NCBI GenBank assembly: GCA_037190665.1
Contig: JBBCJT010000100.1
Coordinates: 1 to 50,098, forward strand
Length of the DNA: 50,098 nt
Direction: 5' to 3'
Source: JBBCJT01 sp037190665
GTDB lineage: Bacteria; Pseudomonadota; Alphaproteobacteria; Acetobacterales; Acetobacteraceae
In this document: positions 24,459 through 32,164 of the stretch, in pieces
How positions within the stretch are numbered: position 1 is the first letter of the stretch
How the letters are laid out: every line of letters starts with the position of its first letter
Notes under the pieces: model-generated
The model's database searches: none
What the model was told of the DNA's origin: nothing
The model's input: the letters and a program-made list of their open reading frames with translations, nothing else
Program-made: the position numbers and the translations under genes

Positions 24459-24893
24459 GGGGAGGTTCCAGAATGCGCTGCGAACTGCCCTGCCGCTGCG
24501 GCCGGCGAGCGCCGACGGTGTAGGTTCCGCCCGCTGCGGCGGGGTGGATGGACACACGGCAAGCCTGTCGGGGCCTCAGCAGGGATTCGCCTCCGGCGGC
24601 CGAATGGAAATCCGACGCCAGCAAGCCGGTATCAAGCCCGACCTGCAGTCCCATACCCCCTGAGCGTAGCAGCGGTCGCCTCGGCCTTCGTCGTCTGGCT
24701 CGACCCATCGATCTGCCCCGGCCCACGCGTGCGCGGGGGAGCATGTCAGCCATGCCTCTAACGGCCTTGGGTCACCTTGCACCGACGAGCCGAGTTTGTA
24801 CTCGCTGGGATGGGGGTAGTGCCGTGTATGGTGATGGGGGGTAGGAAGAGGGTGCATCGTTAATATGCACGCCAGATCAATATGTTAGCAAGA
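24459..24893. other. 435-bp intergenic region between SDR gene and tRNA
   Basis: No convincing gene, terminator or repeat is seen. Open frames here are short and lack motifs. It contains the 3' flank of the tRNA gene, a usual place for integrase-mediated insertions, but I see no integrase or direct repeat of the tRNA end. Confidence 0.45.
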
Positions 24894-24969
24894 TGGCGTC
24901 CCCTAGGGGATTCGAACCCCTGTTACCGCCGTGAGAGGGCGGTGTCCTAGGCCTCTAGACGAAGGGGAC
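24894..24969 (-). tRNA. tRNA-Glu (anticodon CTC), CCA encoded
   Basis: Read on the minus strand, the 76-nt sequence folds as a cloverleaf. The acceptor stem is GTCCCCT/AGGGGAC with discriminator G and an encoded CCA, and the D-arm starts TCGTCTAGAGG. The anticodon stem CCGCC/GGCGG encloses the loop CTCTCAC, giving anticodon CTC, which reads GAG (Glu). The T-arm is AGGGG-TTCGAAT-CCCCT. All stems pair perfectly. Confidence 0.95.
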
Positions 24970-25397
24970 CTTGGATAAGTCGTTGATATCCTTGGTCGTC
25001 AGTCCAGTCAAGTCCGGTTAGAATCCAACCCTATTCGGGATTTATTCGAAGCCGGCGCCACGGGATACCGCTGTGCTTGTCGCGCCGAAGGAGCAATCCC
25101 GTGCCTTCCAACATCGCCTATCGGCCCGGTTCTTAGTATCACACCGACATTCTTGGAAGGGGAGAGCTGCCGATCAACCCTCACGAGCCCTTCTATATCG
25201 CTTCCCTGACCAAAGCGATCCTCTCCGCGTTGGCGGTCCAGCTGCACCGTGAAGGGGTGCTGTCGCTCCGACAGTTACCGGGGCTTCGACATTCTGGAGT
25301 TCCGGCGCTGAGCCGATCAGGCGGGCATCGTGTCCGCCCGGCGTCCGCCGTCACGATAGCGCGCGCGGGCCGGGTTCGCGCGGCGGCTTGGCGCGGC
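24970..25397. other. 428-bp low-coding region upstream of tRNA-Glu with a gene remnant
   Basis: This stretch lies between the tRNA gene and the ridA-like gene. It contains a probable serine beta-lactamase-like remnant (25155-25271). The part next to the tRNA (24970-25060) should hold its promoter, but I cannot place the elements. Nothing else is recognised. Confidence 0.45.
25155..25271 (+). pseudogene. Remnant of a serine beta-lactamase-like (class C/DD-peptidase fold) gene
   Basis: In one plus frame the sequence reads GRGELPINPHEPFYIASLTK, continuing AILSALAVQLHREGVLSL. The block F-x-I-A-S-x-T-K followed by a helix and EG-x-L-S-L is the hallmark of class C beta-lactamase-like hydrolases, with the nucleophilic Ser and Lys of the SxxK motif at 25203 and 25212. 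Neither the N-terminal part nor the downstream YxN motif can be found, so about 40 codons of a roughly 350-codon gene remain. Confidence 0.55.
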
Positions 25398-25859
25398 TCA
25401 GCGGATTTCGGCGATGGCCTCGATCTTGAGGACCACGCCGAACGGCAGTGACGAGCACCCGCAGGTGCCGCGGCAGTGGCGCCCCACGGTCTCGCCGAAG
25501 GCTTCCACCATCAGCTCGGACGCGCCGTTCATCACCGACGTGTGCTCGGTGAAATCGGGGACGCAGTTGAAGAAGCCCGCAAGCTTCACGATCTTGACCA
25601 CCCGGTCGAGGTCGCCGTCGCAGGCGTTGTTCAACTGGTACAAAACCTTGAGGCCGGCGGCGCGGGCGGCCCGATAGCCGTCGGCGGCGGTCACGGTGTC
25701 GCCGATGCGGCCGGTGATGAGCTTGCCATCGGCCTCGGCGAGCATGCCGTTGAGAAAGAGGAGGTTGCCGGTCCGCACGTACGGCAGATAGATGCCGGGC
25801 GGCGAGAGGGGCCTGGGCAGGACGATGCCCGCTGCCTTCAGGCGGTCCGCGACGCGCAT
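25398..25859 (-). CDS. RidA/YjgF-family protein with Cys-rich C-terminal loop
   Basis: From the ATG at 25859 (ribosome-binding site AAAGGAA) the protein is 153 residues, typical of the longer RidA subgroup. It has LPYVRTGNLLFLNGML (about 25-40), LYQLNNACDGDLDRVVKIVK and DFTEHTSVMNGASELMVEAFG. The catalytic Arg of RidA, normally in the ARS/ARAAV loop, is kept as Arg130, and the C-terminal Glu of IEAIA is also present. RidA enzymes hydrolyse reactive enamine/imine intermediates from amino-acid breakdown. The active-site loop reads RHCRGTCGCSSLP, with Cys129, Cys133 and Cys135 where most homologues have Ala/Val. It lies 238 bp downstream of dppF on the same strand, and may be the last gene of that operon or separately expressed. 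Confidence 0.9.
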   Translation of the reverse strand: MRVADRLKAAGIVLPRPLSPPGIYLPYVRTGNLLFLNGMLAEADGKLITGRIGDTVTAADGYRAARAAGLKVLYQLNNACDGDLDRVVKIVKLAGFFNCVPDFTEHTSVMNGASELMVEAFGETVGRHCRGTCGCSSLPFGVVLKIEAIAEIR

Positions 25860-25927
25860 GTCTGGGTTCCTTTCTTTCGACGGTCCCCGTGTGGGGATCG
25901 GTTCCGCGGGGTTTCGCTGTCTCGCCG

Positions 25928-25955
25928 CCTTGCCGGGCGACGTCGCCCGGCAAGG
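25928..25955. repeat. Perfect 28-bp palindrome between dppF and ridA genes
   Basis: Every one of the 14 base pairs matches around the centre (left arm CCTTGCCGGGCGAC, right arm its reverse complement). It lies on the minus-strand path between the dppF stop (26098) and the ridA start (25859). As RNA it could form a 12-bp stem with a 4-nt loop, acting as a terminator or processing site. As DNA it could be a regulator-binding dyad. No T-tract follows on the minus strand. Confidence 0.65.
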
Positions 25956-26097
25956 AGCAGTCCCACTTCGTGTTGGGCGACGCCGACGGCACAAGCCGCT
26001 CGACCGCGTGTGCGAATACGCCAGGGCCCCAGGCCGCGGCGGATCGGGGCCACGCGGGCGGTCGGACCACGCGCAGGCGGCCCATGCGGCCCGAGGT

Positions 26098-27090
26098 TCA
26101 GGCGACCCTGGGCGCCGCGTCGCTGTAGAGGTGACATTCCACCAGCTCGTCCGGCCCCGTGCAGCGGGGAGCGGGGGCGACCCCGCTGCACGTCGGCATG
26201 GCAGACGCGCAGCGCGGGTGGAAGGCGCAGCCGGACGGCGGCTCGAGCGGGTTGGGATAGCCGACGCCGAGCTGGGTGTCCGGCACCCCGAGGCCCGGCT
26301 CGGGTGTGAGCACGGACGCGAGCAGTGCCTTCGTGTACGGGTGGCGCGGCGTGCGGAACAGGGACTCGGTGTCGGTCTCCTCCACGATGCGGCCGAGGTA
26401 CATCACCGCTACCCGGTTCGCCATGTGCTCGACCACCGCCAGGTTGTGGCTGATCAACAGGTAGGTGAGGCCGAGGTCCTTCTGCAGGTCGAGCAGCAGG
26501 TTGAGGATCTGCGACTGCACCGAGACGTCGAGCGCCGAGGTGGGCTCGTCGCAGATCACGATCTCGGGGCGCATGACGAGCGCGCGCGCGATCGCCACCC
26601 GCTGGCGCTGGCCGCCCGACATCTGGTTCGGAAAGCTGTCGCGGTAGCGCAGCGGCAGCCGCACGAGGTCGAGCATCTCGGCGACCTTGCGCCGCCAGTC
26701 GGCCGGGCCGCCCAGCCCGTGCACGCGCAGCGGCAGCGACACGATGTCCTCGACGCTCTTCCTCGGGTTGAGCGACGAGTAGGGGTCCTGGAAGATCGGT
26801 TGGACGCGCTTCGCGATGGCGCGCTGGTCGAGCGTGCCGGTGGGTTGACCGTCGATCAGCACCTCGCCCGCGGTCGGCGCCTGGAGGCCGAGCAGGATCC
26901 TGGCCAGGGTCGACTTGCCGCAGCCGGACTCGCCCACGAGGCCCAGGGATTCCCCCTTGTAGAGGCGGAGCGAGACGCCCGAGACCGCGCGCAGCGGCCG
27001 CCTGGCCTTGAGGAATCCGGCACCGACCTGGAAGGTGCAGTGCACGTCCCGGGTTTCGAGCACGGCGTCAATTCCGCACGCCGCCGTCAT
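26098..27090 (-). CDS. Dipeptide/oligopeptide ABC transporter ATPase (DppF/OppF type)
   Basis: The 330-residue cytosolic ATPase has Walker A GESGCGKST, the Q-loop FQDPYSSLNPR, the signature SGGQRQR, Walker B VICDEPTSALD and the H-loop LISHN. A C-terminal oligopeptide-type extension with the conserved CAFHPRCASAMPTC cysteines follows, as in DppF/OppF. The ATG at 27090 overlaps the TGA of the upstream dppD-type gene (ATGA), which fixes the start and shows translational coupling. It pairs with the DppD-type ATPase to drive import through the two permeases encoded just upstream, with the divergent binding protein at 30527 as likely receptor. Confidence 0.95.
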   Translation of the reverse strand: MTAACGIDAVLETRDVHCTFQVGAGFLKARRPLRAVSGVSLRLYKGESLGLVGESGCGKSTLARILLGLQAPTAGEVLIDGQPTGTLDQRAIAKRVQPIFQDPYSSLNPRKSVEDIVSLPLRVHGLGGPADWRRKVAEMLDLVRLPLRYRDSFPNQMSGGQRQRVAIARALVMRPEIVICDEPTSALDVSVQSQILNLLLDLQKDLGLTYLLISHNLAVVEHMANRVAVMYLGRIVEETDTESLFRTPRHPYTKALLASVLTPEPGLGVPDTQLGVGYPNPLEPPSGCAFHPRCASAMPTCSGVAPAPRCTGPDELVECHLYSDAAPRVA

Positions 27091-28121
27091 GCTGGAATCC
27101 CGTGCGTGGCGCCGCCATGGGCATCGGGCAGGAGGCCATCGAGGCCATGGGAATCGGGTTCGCGCAGGCAACGATAGCCGCGCCCGTCGTGGATCGCGCG
27201 GACTGGAATCTCGGCGCCGACGCAGGCGTCGTGCGCGTAGGTGCAGCGGTTGCGGAAGTGGCAGCCGCCCAGGTCGCCGACCAGCGTCGGGACCATGCCG
27301 GGGATGGAGCCCAGATGCTCGCCTCGGCGCGTGCGGCCGGGAATGGGGATGCAGCGCATCAGGGCCTGCGTGTAGGGGTGCATGGGGGCCGCGAACACCT
27401 CGTTCACCGTGCCGGTCTCGACCACCTGGCCGGCGTACATCACGGCAACCCGGGTGGCGACCCGAGCGACGATGCCGAGATCGTGCGTGATCAGGATGAC
27501 GCCCATGTGGAACTGGCCCTGCAGGGACTTCAGCAGGTGCAGGATCTGCGCCTGGATGGTCACGTCGAGGGCGGTGGTCGGCTCGTCGGCGATGATGAGG
27601 TCGGGGCCGCACATAAGAGCCATGGCGATCATGATCCGCTGGCGCAGGCCGCCTGAAAGCTGGTGGGGATACTGCCGGAGCCGCCCGGTAGCGGCCGGGA
27701 TACCGACCCTCTCCAGGAGGTGGACGGCGCGGTCCACGGCCTCCGGCCGGCGCGCCTTCTTGTGGCGCAAGTAGGTTTCGACGAGCTGCTCGCCGATGGT
27801 GTACGCCGGGTTGAGCGAGGTCATCGGCTCCTGGAAGATCATCGACATCCGCGAGCCGCGGATATCCGCCATCTCACGCTCGGAGAGGCCCTGCAGGTCG
27901 CGGCCGCCGAAGGTCAGGCGACGGGCCGCCCGCTGCGCCCGCTGCGGCAGCAGCCCCATCACGGCGAGCGCGGTGAGCGACTTGCCGCAGCCCGACTCGC
28001 CCACGATGCACAGCGTCTCGCCGCGGTTGACCGAGAAATCGACGTCGCGCACCGGCGCGAAGCCCCCGCGCATACCCGGGAACGAGATCGTCAGGCCCTG
28101 GACGTCGAGGATCGCGCTCAA
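27087..28121 (-). CDS. Dipeptide/oligopeptide ABC transporter ATPase (DppD/OppD type), TTG start
   Basis: The 344-residue ATPase has Walker A GESGCGKSLTAL, Q-loop IFQEPMTSLNPAYTIG, signature LSGGLRQR, Walker B LIIADEPTTALD and H-loop LITHDLG, with the DppD-type C-terminal GCHFRNRCTYAHDAC domain. It is the partner of the DppF-type ATPase. The best start is TTG at 28121: it overlaps the TGA of the upstream permease gene (TTGA), has GGAG eight bases upstream, and gives the usual N-terminus LSAILDVQGLTISF. No ATG lies in a suitable position. The frame is open for hundreds of codons upstream, but that part is antisense-like overlap with the permease genes and is not used. Confidence 0.93.
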   Translation of the reverse strand: MSAILDVQGLTISFPGMRGGFAPVRDVDFSVNRGETLCIVGESGCGKSLTALAVMGLLPQRAQRAARRLTFGGRDLQGLSEREMADIRGSRMSMIFQEPMTSLNPAYTIGEQLVETYLRHKKARRPEAVDRAVHLLERVGIPAATGRLRQYPHQLSGGLRQRIMIAMALMCGPDLIIADEPTTALDVTIQAQILHLLKSLQGQFHMGVILITHDLGIVARVATRVAVMYAGQVVETGTVNEVFAAPMHPYTQALMRCIPIPGRTRRGEHLGSIPGMVPTLVGDLGGCHFRNRCTYAHDACVGAEIPVRAIHDGRGYRCLREPDSHGLDGLLPDAHGGATHGIPA

Positions 28122-29065
28122 TTGCGGTTCTCCGGCGCCGACACGTCGCGCAGCCCGTCGCCCAGCATGTTGATGCCCATCACCAGCGTGAACAGGGCGA
28201 CGCCGGGGATGGTGATCATCCAGGGACTGAAGAACATGTCGCCCTTGGCTTCCGACAGCATCAGGCCCCACGAGGGTTCGGGCGGCTGCACGCCCAGGCC
28301 GAGGAAGGACAGCGTCGCCTCGAGCAGGATCGCGTGCGCCATCTCGAGGGTGGCGACGACGACGAGTGCGTTGGCGACGTTCGGCATGATCTCGCTCAGG
28401 ATGATGCGCGCCGACGAGCAGCCGATGGCCCGGGCGGCGGTGACATACTCGAGGTTGCGTATCTGCATGGTGACGCTGCGCATGACCACGGCGAAGCGGT
28501 CCCAGATCAGGCAGCCCAGCACGACGATGATGATCGTGATCGAGCCGCCGTAGAGTGAGACGACGGCGAGCGCCGCCAGGATCAGCGGCACGCTGAGGCG
28601 GGTCGTGATGAAGAAGTTGACGACCATGTCGATGCGGCCGCCGAAGTAGCCGGCGGCGACCCCGAGTGCGGTGCCGAGCGCGCCCGAGATGACCATGGCG
28701 AGCACGCCGATCAGCATCGAGATGCGGGCGCCGTAGATCAGCCGGCTCAGGTAGTCGCGGCCGATGTTGTCGGTTCCCAGGGGATGCGTCCACGACGCCT
28801 GCGGGTGGTCGTAGAACCAGGCGTGCCAGATGGGCGGCACGCGCCGGTTGCCGAGGTCCTGCAGGTACGGGTCGTGCGGCACGATCCACGGCGCGAAGAT
28901 CGCGATCAGCAGGATAGACAGCACGATGATGCCGCCAATGCGCAGGCCCACGTGGCCGAAGACGCGCGCCGCCAGCCGCTCGCGCCGCGTTTCCGCATGC
29001 CGTTCCGGAATGTCCATGGCGCCGGGCAGTGGACCCGGAACGGTTGCGGTGTCCTGCGGGCTCAT
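28118..29065 (-). CDS. Dipeptide-type ABC transporter permease (DppC)
   Basis: The 315-residue inner-membrane protein has the DppC plan: a cytosolic N-terminus, a first membrane helix (IGGIIVLSILLIAIFAPWIV), the HPLGTDNIGRDYLSRLIYGAR motif, four to five further helices and the EAA loop near YVTAARAIGCSSARIILSEI. The C-terminal FLGLGVQPPEPSWG block is diagnostic. It forms the channel with the DppB-type protein encoded 15 bp upstream. The start ATG at 29065 is in the normal place. Its stop overlaps the TTG start of the dppD-type gene. Confidence 0.95.
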   Translation of the reverse strand: MSPQDTATVPGPLPGAMDIPERHAETRRERLAARVFGHVGLRIGGIIVLSILLIAIFAPWIVPHDPYLQDLGNRRVPPIWHAWFYDHPQASWTHPLGTDNIGRDYLSRLIYGARISMLIGVLAMVISGALGTALGVAAGYFGGRIDMVVNFFITTRLSVPLILAALAVVSLYGGSITIIIVVLGCLIWDRFAVVMRSVTMQIRNLEYVTAARAIGCSSARIILSEIMPNVANALVVVATLEMAHAILLEATLSFLGLGVQPPEPSWGLMLSEAKGDMFFSPWMITIPGVALFTLVMGINMLGDGLRDVSAPENRN

Positions 29066-29080
29066 GCCGTGCCGTCCGGA

Positions 29081-29998
29081 TCAGTGGATGCGAATGCGAG
29101 GGTCGAGGAAGGCGTTCAGCAGGTCCGACAGGAACGTGAGCGTGACGTAGAAGACGGAAAGGACGATCACGACCGCCTGCACCACGGGCAGGTCGGCCGT
29201 CTTGATGGATTCCCACGCGAGGTAGCCCACCCCTTGCAGGGCGAACACCGCCTCGACCACGACCGAACCGCCGAGGAGGTGGCCGAACTGCACGGCGGCG
29301 AGGGCGACGACGGGGATCATGGCATTGCGGAGCGCGTGCTTGAACAGGACCTGCGGTCGCTTGAGGCCCTTGGCGCGCGCCGTGCGGATGTAGTCGGACG
29401 ACAGCACCTCGATCATGCCGGCCCGCGTAAGCCGCATCACAGTCGGGATGACGTAGTAGGCGAGCGCGATGCTGGGCAGGACGTAATGCCACAGCGTATC
29501 GGTGCCCGAGACCGGCAGCCAGCGCAGCATGACGCCGAACACCAGCATCAGCATCAACGCGAACCAGAACGTGGGCGTCGCCATGCCGAGCACGGCGACG
29601 ACCAAGGCTGAGCGGTCGATCCAGGAATTGGGCCGCATGGCGGCAGCGACGCCAAGCGGCACGCCGATGGAGAGGGCGAGCAGGAGCGAGGCGGCGCCGA
29701 GTGCCATGGTGGTCGGGAAGCGTTCGGCCAGCAACTCCGTGACCGGGCGGCGCTGCCGGATCGAGGTGCCCATGTCGCCGGACAGCCAGTTGCCCAGCCA
29801 CTCCGTGTACTGGACGTGCAGCGGCCGGTCGAACCCGTAGGCCTTGCGTACGGCCTCGATGTCGCGGTCGCTGGCGCCCTCGCCGGCGATGGCGTGGGCG
29901 GGGTCGACGGCCACGTTGGTGAACCCGAACGTGAGAACCGAGACGACGCTCAGGACGAGAAGCGCGACGCCCAGACGTTTGAGGGTGTAGTTCAGCAC
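29081..29998 (-). CDS. Dipeptide-type ABC transporter permease (DppB)
   Basis: The 305-residue inner-membrane protein begins with the typical LKRLGVALLVLSVVSVLTFG helix and has YGFDRPLHVQYTEWLGN, GDMGTSIRQRRPV, the EAA motif block SSDYIRTARAKGLKRPQV and six predicted helices. The start is GTG at 29998, preceded by AGG-rich sequence. It is the first gene of the minus-strand run dppB-dppC-dppD-dppF(-ridA). The binding-protein gene is divergent, 528 bp away, rather than in the usual leading position. Confidence 0.94.
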   Translation of the reverse strand: MLNYTLKRLGVALLVLSVVSVLTFGFTNVAVDPAHAIAGEGASDRDIEAVRKAYGFDRPLHVQYTEWLGNWLSGDMGTSIRQRRPVTELLAERFPTTMALGAASLLLALSIGVPLGVAAAMRPNSWIDRSALVVAVLGMATPTFWFALMLMLVFGVMLRWLPVSGTDTLWHYVLPSIALAYYVIPTVMRLTRAGMIEVLSSDYIRTARAKGLKRPQVLFKHALRNAMIPVVALAAVQFGHLLGGSVVVEAVFALQGVGYLAWESIKTADLPVVQAVVIVLSVFYVTLTFLSDLLNAFLDPRIRIH

Positions 29999-30188
29999 CG
30001 CCGCCTAGCCTTCCCGGCTTCTTTTCGGTGTCGGGCTTTTTCCGCGGAGCATCGCCGTTCCCCTCGTCGATGTCGCCTCAAGGCTCTCTTGAGAATTTTC
30101 TATCCGACGCGGCGGCATCCGGCAAATGGCCGTCGGCGCCTGTCGGATGAAGTCCCGCCTGCGTGTCGTGTTTCCGGCGGCCGTTTGA

Positions 30189-30216
30189 TTGACAGCATCT
30201 CGGCTTTGGATATCTG
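30189..30216 (+). promoter_or_regulatory. Candidate sigma-70-type promoter, TTGACA-N16-TATCTG
   Basis: The -35 element TTGACA (30189-30194) is perfect, and TATCTG (30211-30216) matches the -10 consensus at three positions with a 16-bp spacer. It would leave a leader of about 300 nt before the binding-protein ATG at 30527, which is long, so a second promoter nearer the gene is possible. Confidence 0.3.
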
Positions 30217-30272
30217 CTGATCGTGCAACAACACAAAAAAGTTTCAGAGGAAACGGCAATGACAATCCGGCT

Positions 30273-30289
30273 CCGCGCACGGTGCGCGG
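30273..30289. promoter_or_regulatory. 17-bp dyad CCGCGCAC-G-GTGCGCGG, candidate operator
   Basis: Perfect 8-bp arms flank a single central base, in the middle of the divergent dppB/binding-protein region. Position and symmetry suit a dimeric regulator controlling both transcripts. No regulator gene adjoins; the nearest is the GntR gene at 35988. A GC-rich transcript hairpin is the alternative. Confidence 0.4.
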
Positions 30290-30526
30290 CAGTCTCCGTC
30301 TTCCCGTCCGCAGGATCGACGTCGCATCCATGCGTCTCCATGATCCGGTGCCGGTGATGATCGTGCGGGTGCTGACGGCGCCGCTTGTCTGTGTGCCCGC
30401 AAGGGATACACTCAATCGGTTCCGCCACCATGGCTTCGCCGACCGAGATCACTAATCGAATACGTCACGACACGGAACGTCTTTCCAAATACGAAATACC
30501 CCTGAACAGAATACAGGAAAGGAACG

Positions 30527-32062
30527 ATGGTCCAGTTGAGAAACGGATTGGCGCTGGCGCTCCTGGGGGCCGCGCTCCTGCTCGCGTCCGCACCTGCCTC
30601 TGCACAGAAGTCAAGAGACACACTGCGCTACGTCGATTCGTTCAACCTGGACGTGATCGACCCGTATCACACGGGCGCGCGTGAAATCACGATGGTGATC
30701 GGGGAGATGGCGTTCGACACGCTCACCTACCGCGATCCCAAGACGTTCGAGCACAAGCCGCTTCTGGCCAGGTCGTGGACCTGGGTCAACGACGTCACCC
30801 TCGACTTCGACCTTCGCACCGATGTGACGTGGCACGATGGTGTACCGTTCACGGCTGATGACGTCGCCTACACTATCAACTACGTGCTTGATCCCGCGAA
30901 CAGGGCCTACCATCGCGACTGGGTGAGCTGGATCAAGACGGCGGAGGTCCTCGCCAAGGACAAGGTGCGCCTGCATCTGAATGCGCCCTTCGGGCCGGCG
31001 CTCGAATACATCTCCCTGCTGGTGCCGATCATCCCCAAGGACTTCTACGACGCCAGCGGCCGCGCGGGTGCCAACGGTCGCCTCGTCGGCACCGGCCCTT
31101 ACAGGATCACCGAGTTCGTGCCGAGCCGCGGCGTGAAGTTCGAGATCAACAGGAACTACATACCGGACGGTCCCAAGGGCACGCCGTCGATCGGCAAGAT
31201 CGAGCTGCGCGTCCTGCCCGACCTCGCCACCCAGGCGGCCGAGCTCCTGTCCGGCGGCGCCGACTGGATCTGGCGCGTGTCGCCCAACCATCTCGACAAC
31301 ATCCGACAGATGAGGGGATTCCAGGTCGCATCGGGCTCCACCATGCGGATGACGTGGATCAGCTTCGACGTGGAGGGCAAGGCCGGCAACATCTTTCAAG
31401 ACCGGCGCGTCCGCCAGGCTTTCGCCCACGCGATCAACCGCGAGCAACTGGTGCGCGCGGTGATCGGCCCCGGCGGCCGAGTGCTGGAAACCGCCTGCTA
31501 TCCGCGGCAGTTCGGCTGTGCCACCGACGTTCCGAAGTACGAGTTCAGCATCGACAAGGCCAAGCAGCTTCTGGCCGAGGCTGGCTATCCCAACGGCTTC
31601 CGGGTGACGTTGCACTCCCACGCCTCGGCACCCCAGCCGGTCATCGTGGAAGCGGTGCAGGGCTTCCTGCGGCGGGCCGGCATCGACGTCCGGCTGCAGA
31701 TGCACGGCAACTTCAAGCCGTTCTACGAGGCGATGGAGCGGGGCGAGGTGCCGGTGGCGATCTCTTCCTATGGCAACTACAACATCGGCGACGTGCAGAT
31801 CTCGGTTCCGCTCTATTTCGGCGGCGAGAGCCGGGACACCGTGCGCGACGAGAGGCTGATGAACGCGATCAGGGAGGCGAGCCGCACCAGCGACGCGGCG
31901 CGACGCAAGGAACTGCTCGAGATGGTGACCAGGACCGCTATCGAGGAGTCCTACTGGGTGCCGCTCCTGCTCCAGTCGGTGCACTACGCGTACTCGTCGG
32001 ATCTCGACATCCCGCTGTGGGACGACGAGAATCCGCGCTTCTATCTGGCGAAGTGGAAGTAG
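30527..32062 (+). CDS. Dipeptide-type ABC transporter substrate-binding protein (SBP family 5)
   Basis: The 511-residue protein has a Sec signal peptide (LALALLGAALLLASAPASA, cut before QKSRD) and the family 5 blocks: FDLRTDVTWHDGVPFTADDV, NRLVGTGPYRITEF-like GANGRLVGTGPYRITEF, RVRQAFAHAINREQLVRAV and the C-terminal VPLLLQSVHYAYSSDL. The ATG follows AGGAAAGGAACG. It is divergent from dppBCDF, which lacks its own binding protein, and is followed after 102 bp by two GGT-like genes. It is therefore likely the periplasmic receptor of that transporter, delivering the substrate that the GGT-like enzymes cleave. The ligand is not known; members bind peptides, opines and other amphiphilic nitrogen compounds. 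Confidence 0.94.
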   Translation: MVQLRNGLALALLGAALLLASAPASAQKSRDTLRYVDSFNLDVIDPYHTGAREITMVIGEMAFDTLTYRDPKTFEHKPLLARSWTWVNDVTLDFDLRTDVTWHDGVPFTADDVAYTINYVLDPANRAYHRDWVSWIKTAEVLAKDKVRLHLNAPFGPALEYISLLVPIIPKDFYDASGRAGANGRLVGTGPYRITEFVPSRGVKFEINRNYIPDGPKGTPSIGKIELRVLPDLATQAAELLSGGADWIWRVSPNHLDNIRQMRGFQVASGSTMRMTWISFDVEGKAGNIFQDRRVRQAFAHAINREQLVRAVIGPGGRVLETACYPRQFGCATDVPKYEFSIDKAKQLLAEAGYPNGFRVTLHSHASAPQPVIVEAVQGFLRRAGIDVRLQMHGNFKPFYEAMERGEVPVAISSYGNYNIGDVQISVPLYFGGESRDTVRDERLMNAIREASRTSDAARRKELLEMVTRTAIEESYWVPLLLQSVHYAYSSDLDIPLWDDENPRFYLAKWK

Positions 32063-32090
32063 GCCGGGGGAGCAACTGAACCGCGAGGTT

Positions 32091-32122
32091 CCGCCGGCGC
32101 CGACCCGACCCGGCACCGGCGG
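32091..32122 (+). other. Intergenic GC-rich stem-loop after binding-protein gene
   Basis: CCGCCGG (32091-32097) pairs with CCGGCGG (32116-32122), and GCC (32099-32101) with GGC (32112-32114) across one mismatch, giving a roughly 10-bp stem. It lies between the binding-protein and first GGT-like genes. Such hairpins often stabilise binding-protein mRNA and lower downstream expression; no T-tract follows. Confidence 0.4.
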
Positions 32123-32164
32123 GGCCACGATCCTCCGGCCCTCGTTCCTTTCGGGAGACGACCG

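Larger units (their letters stand above)
29999..30526. promoter_or_regulatory. 528-bp divergent control region of the Dpp/GGT locus
   Basis: The region lies between dppB (minus) and the binding-protein gene (plus), so it must hold promoters for both. It contains a perfect TTGACA hexamer and a 17-bp dyad, listed separately, plus A/T-rich tracts near 30225-30245 and 30460-30515. No coding region is convincing. Confidence 0.6.

Noticed and set aside
25398..25859. Frameshift in the ridA-like gene at the Cys-rich loop
   Set aside because: The residues line up with homologues position by position (Arg130, Leu-Pro, IEAIA all in register), so the Cys residues are substitutions and not the result of paired frameshifts.
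28122..29801. Long N-terminal extension of the dppD-type reading frame
   Set aside because: The extension runs through the dppC and dppB genes in another frame. The TTG start that overlaps the dppC stop, with a GGAG site, explains the protein fully.
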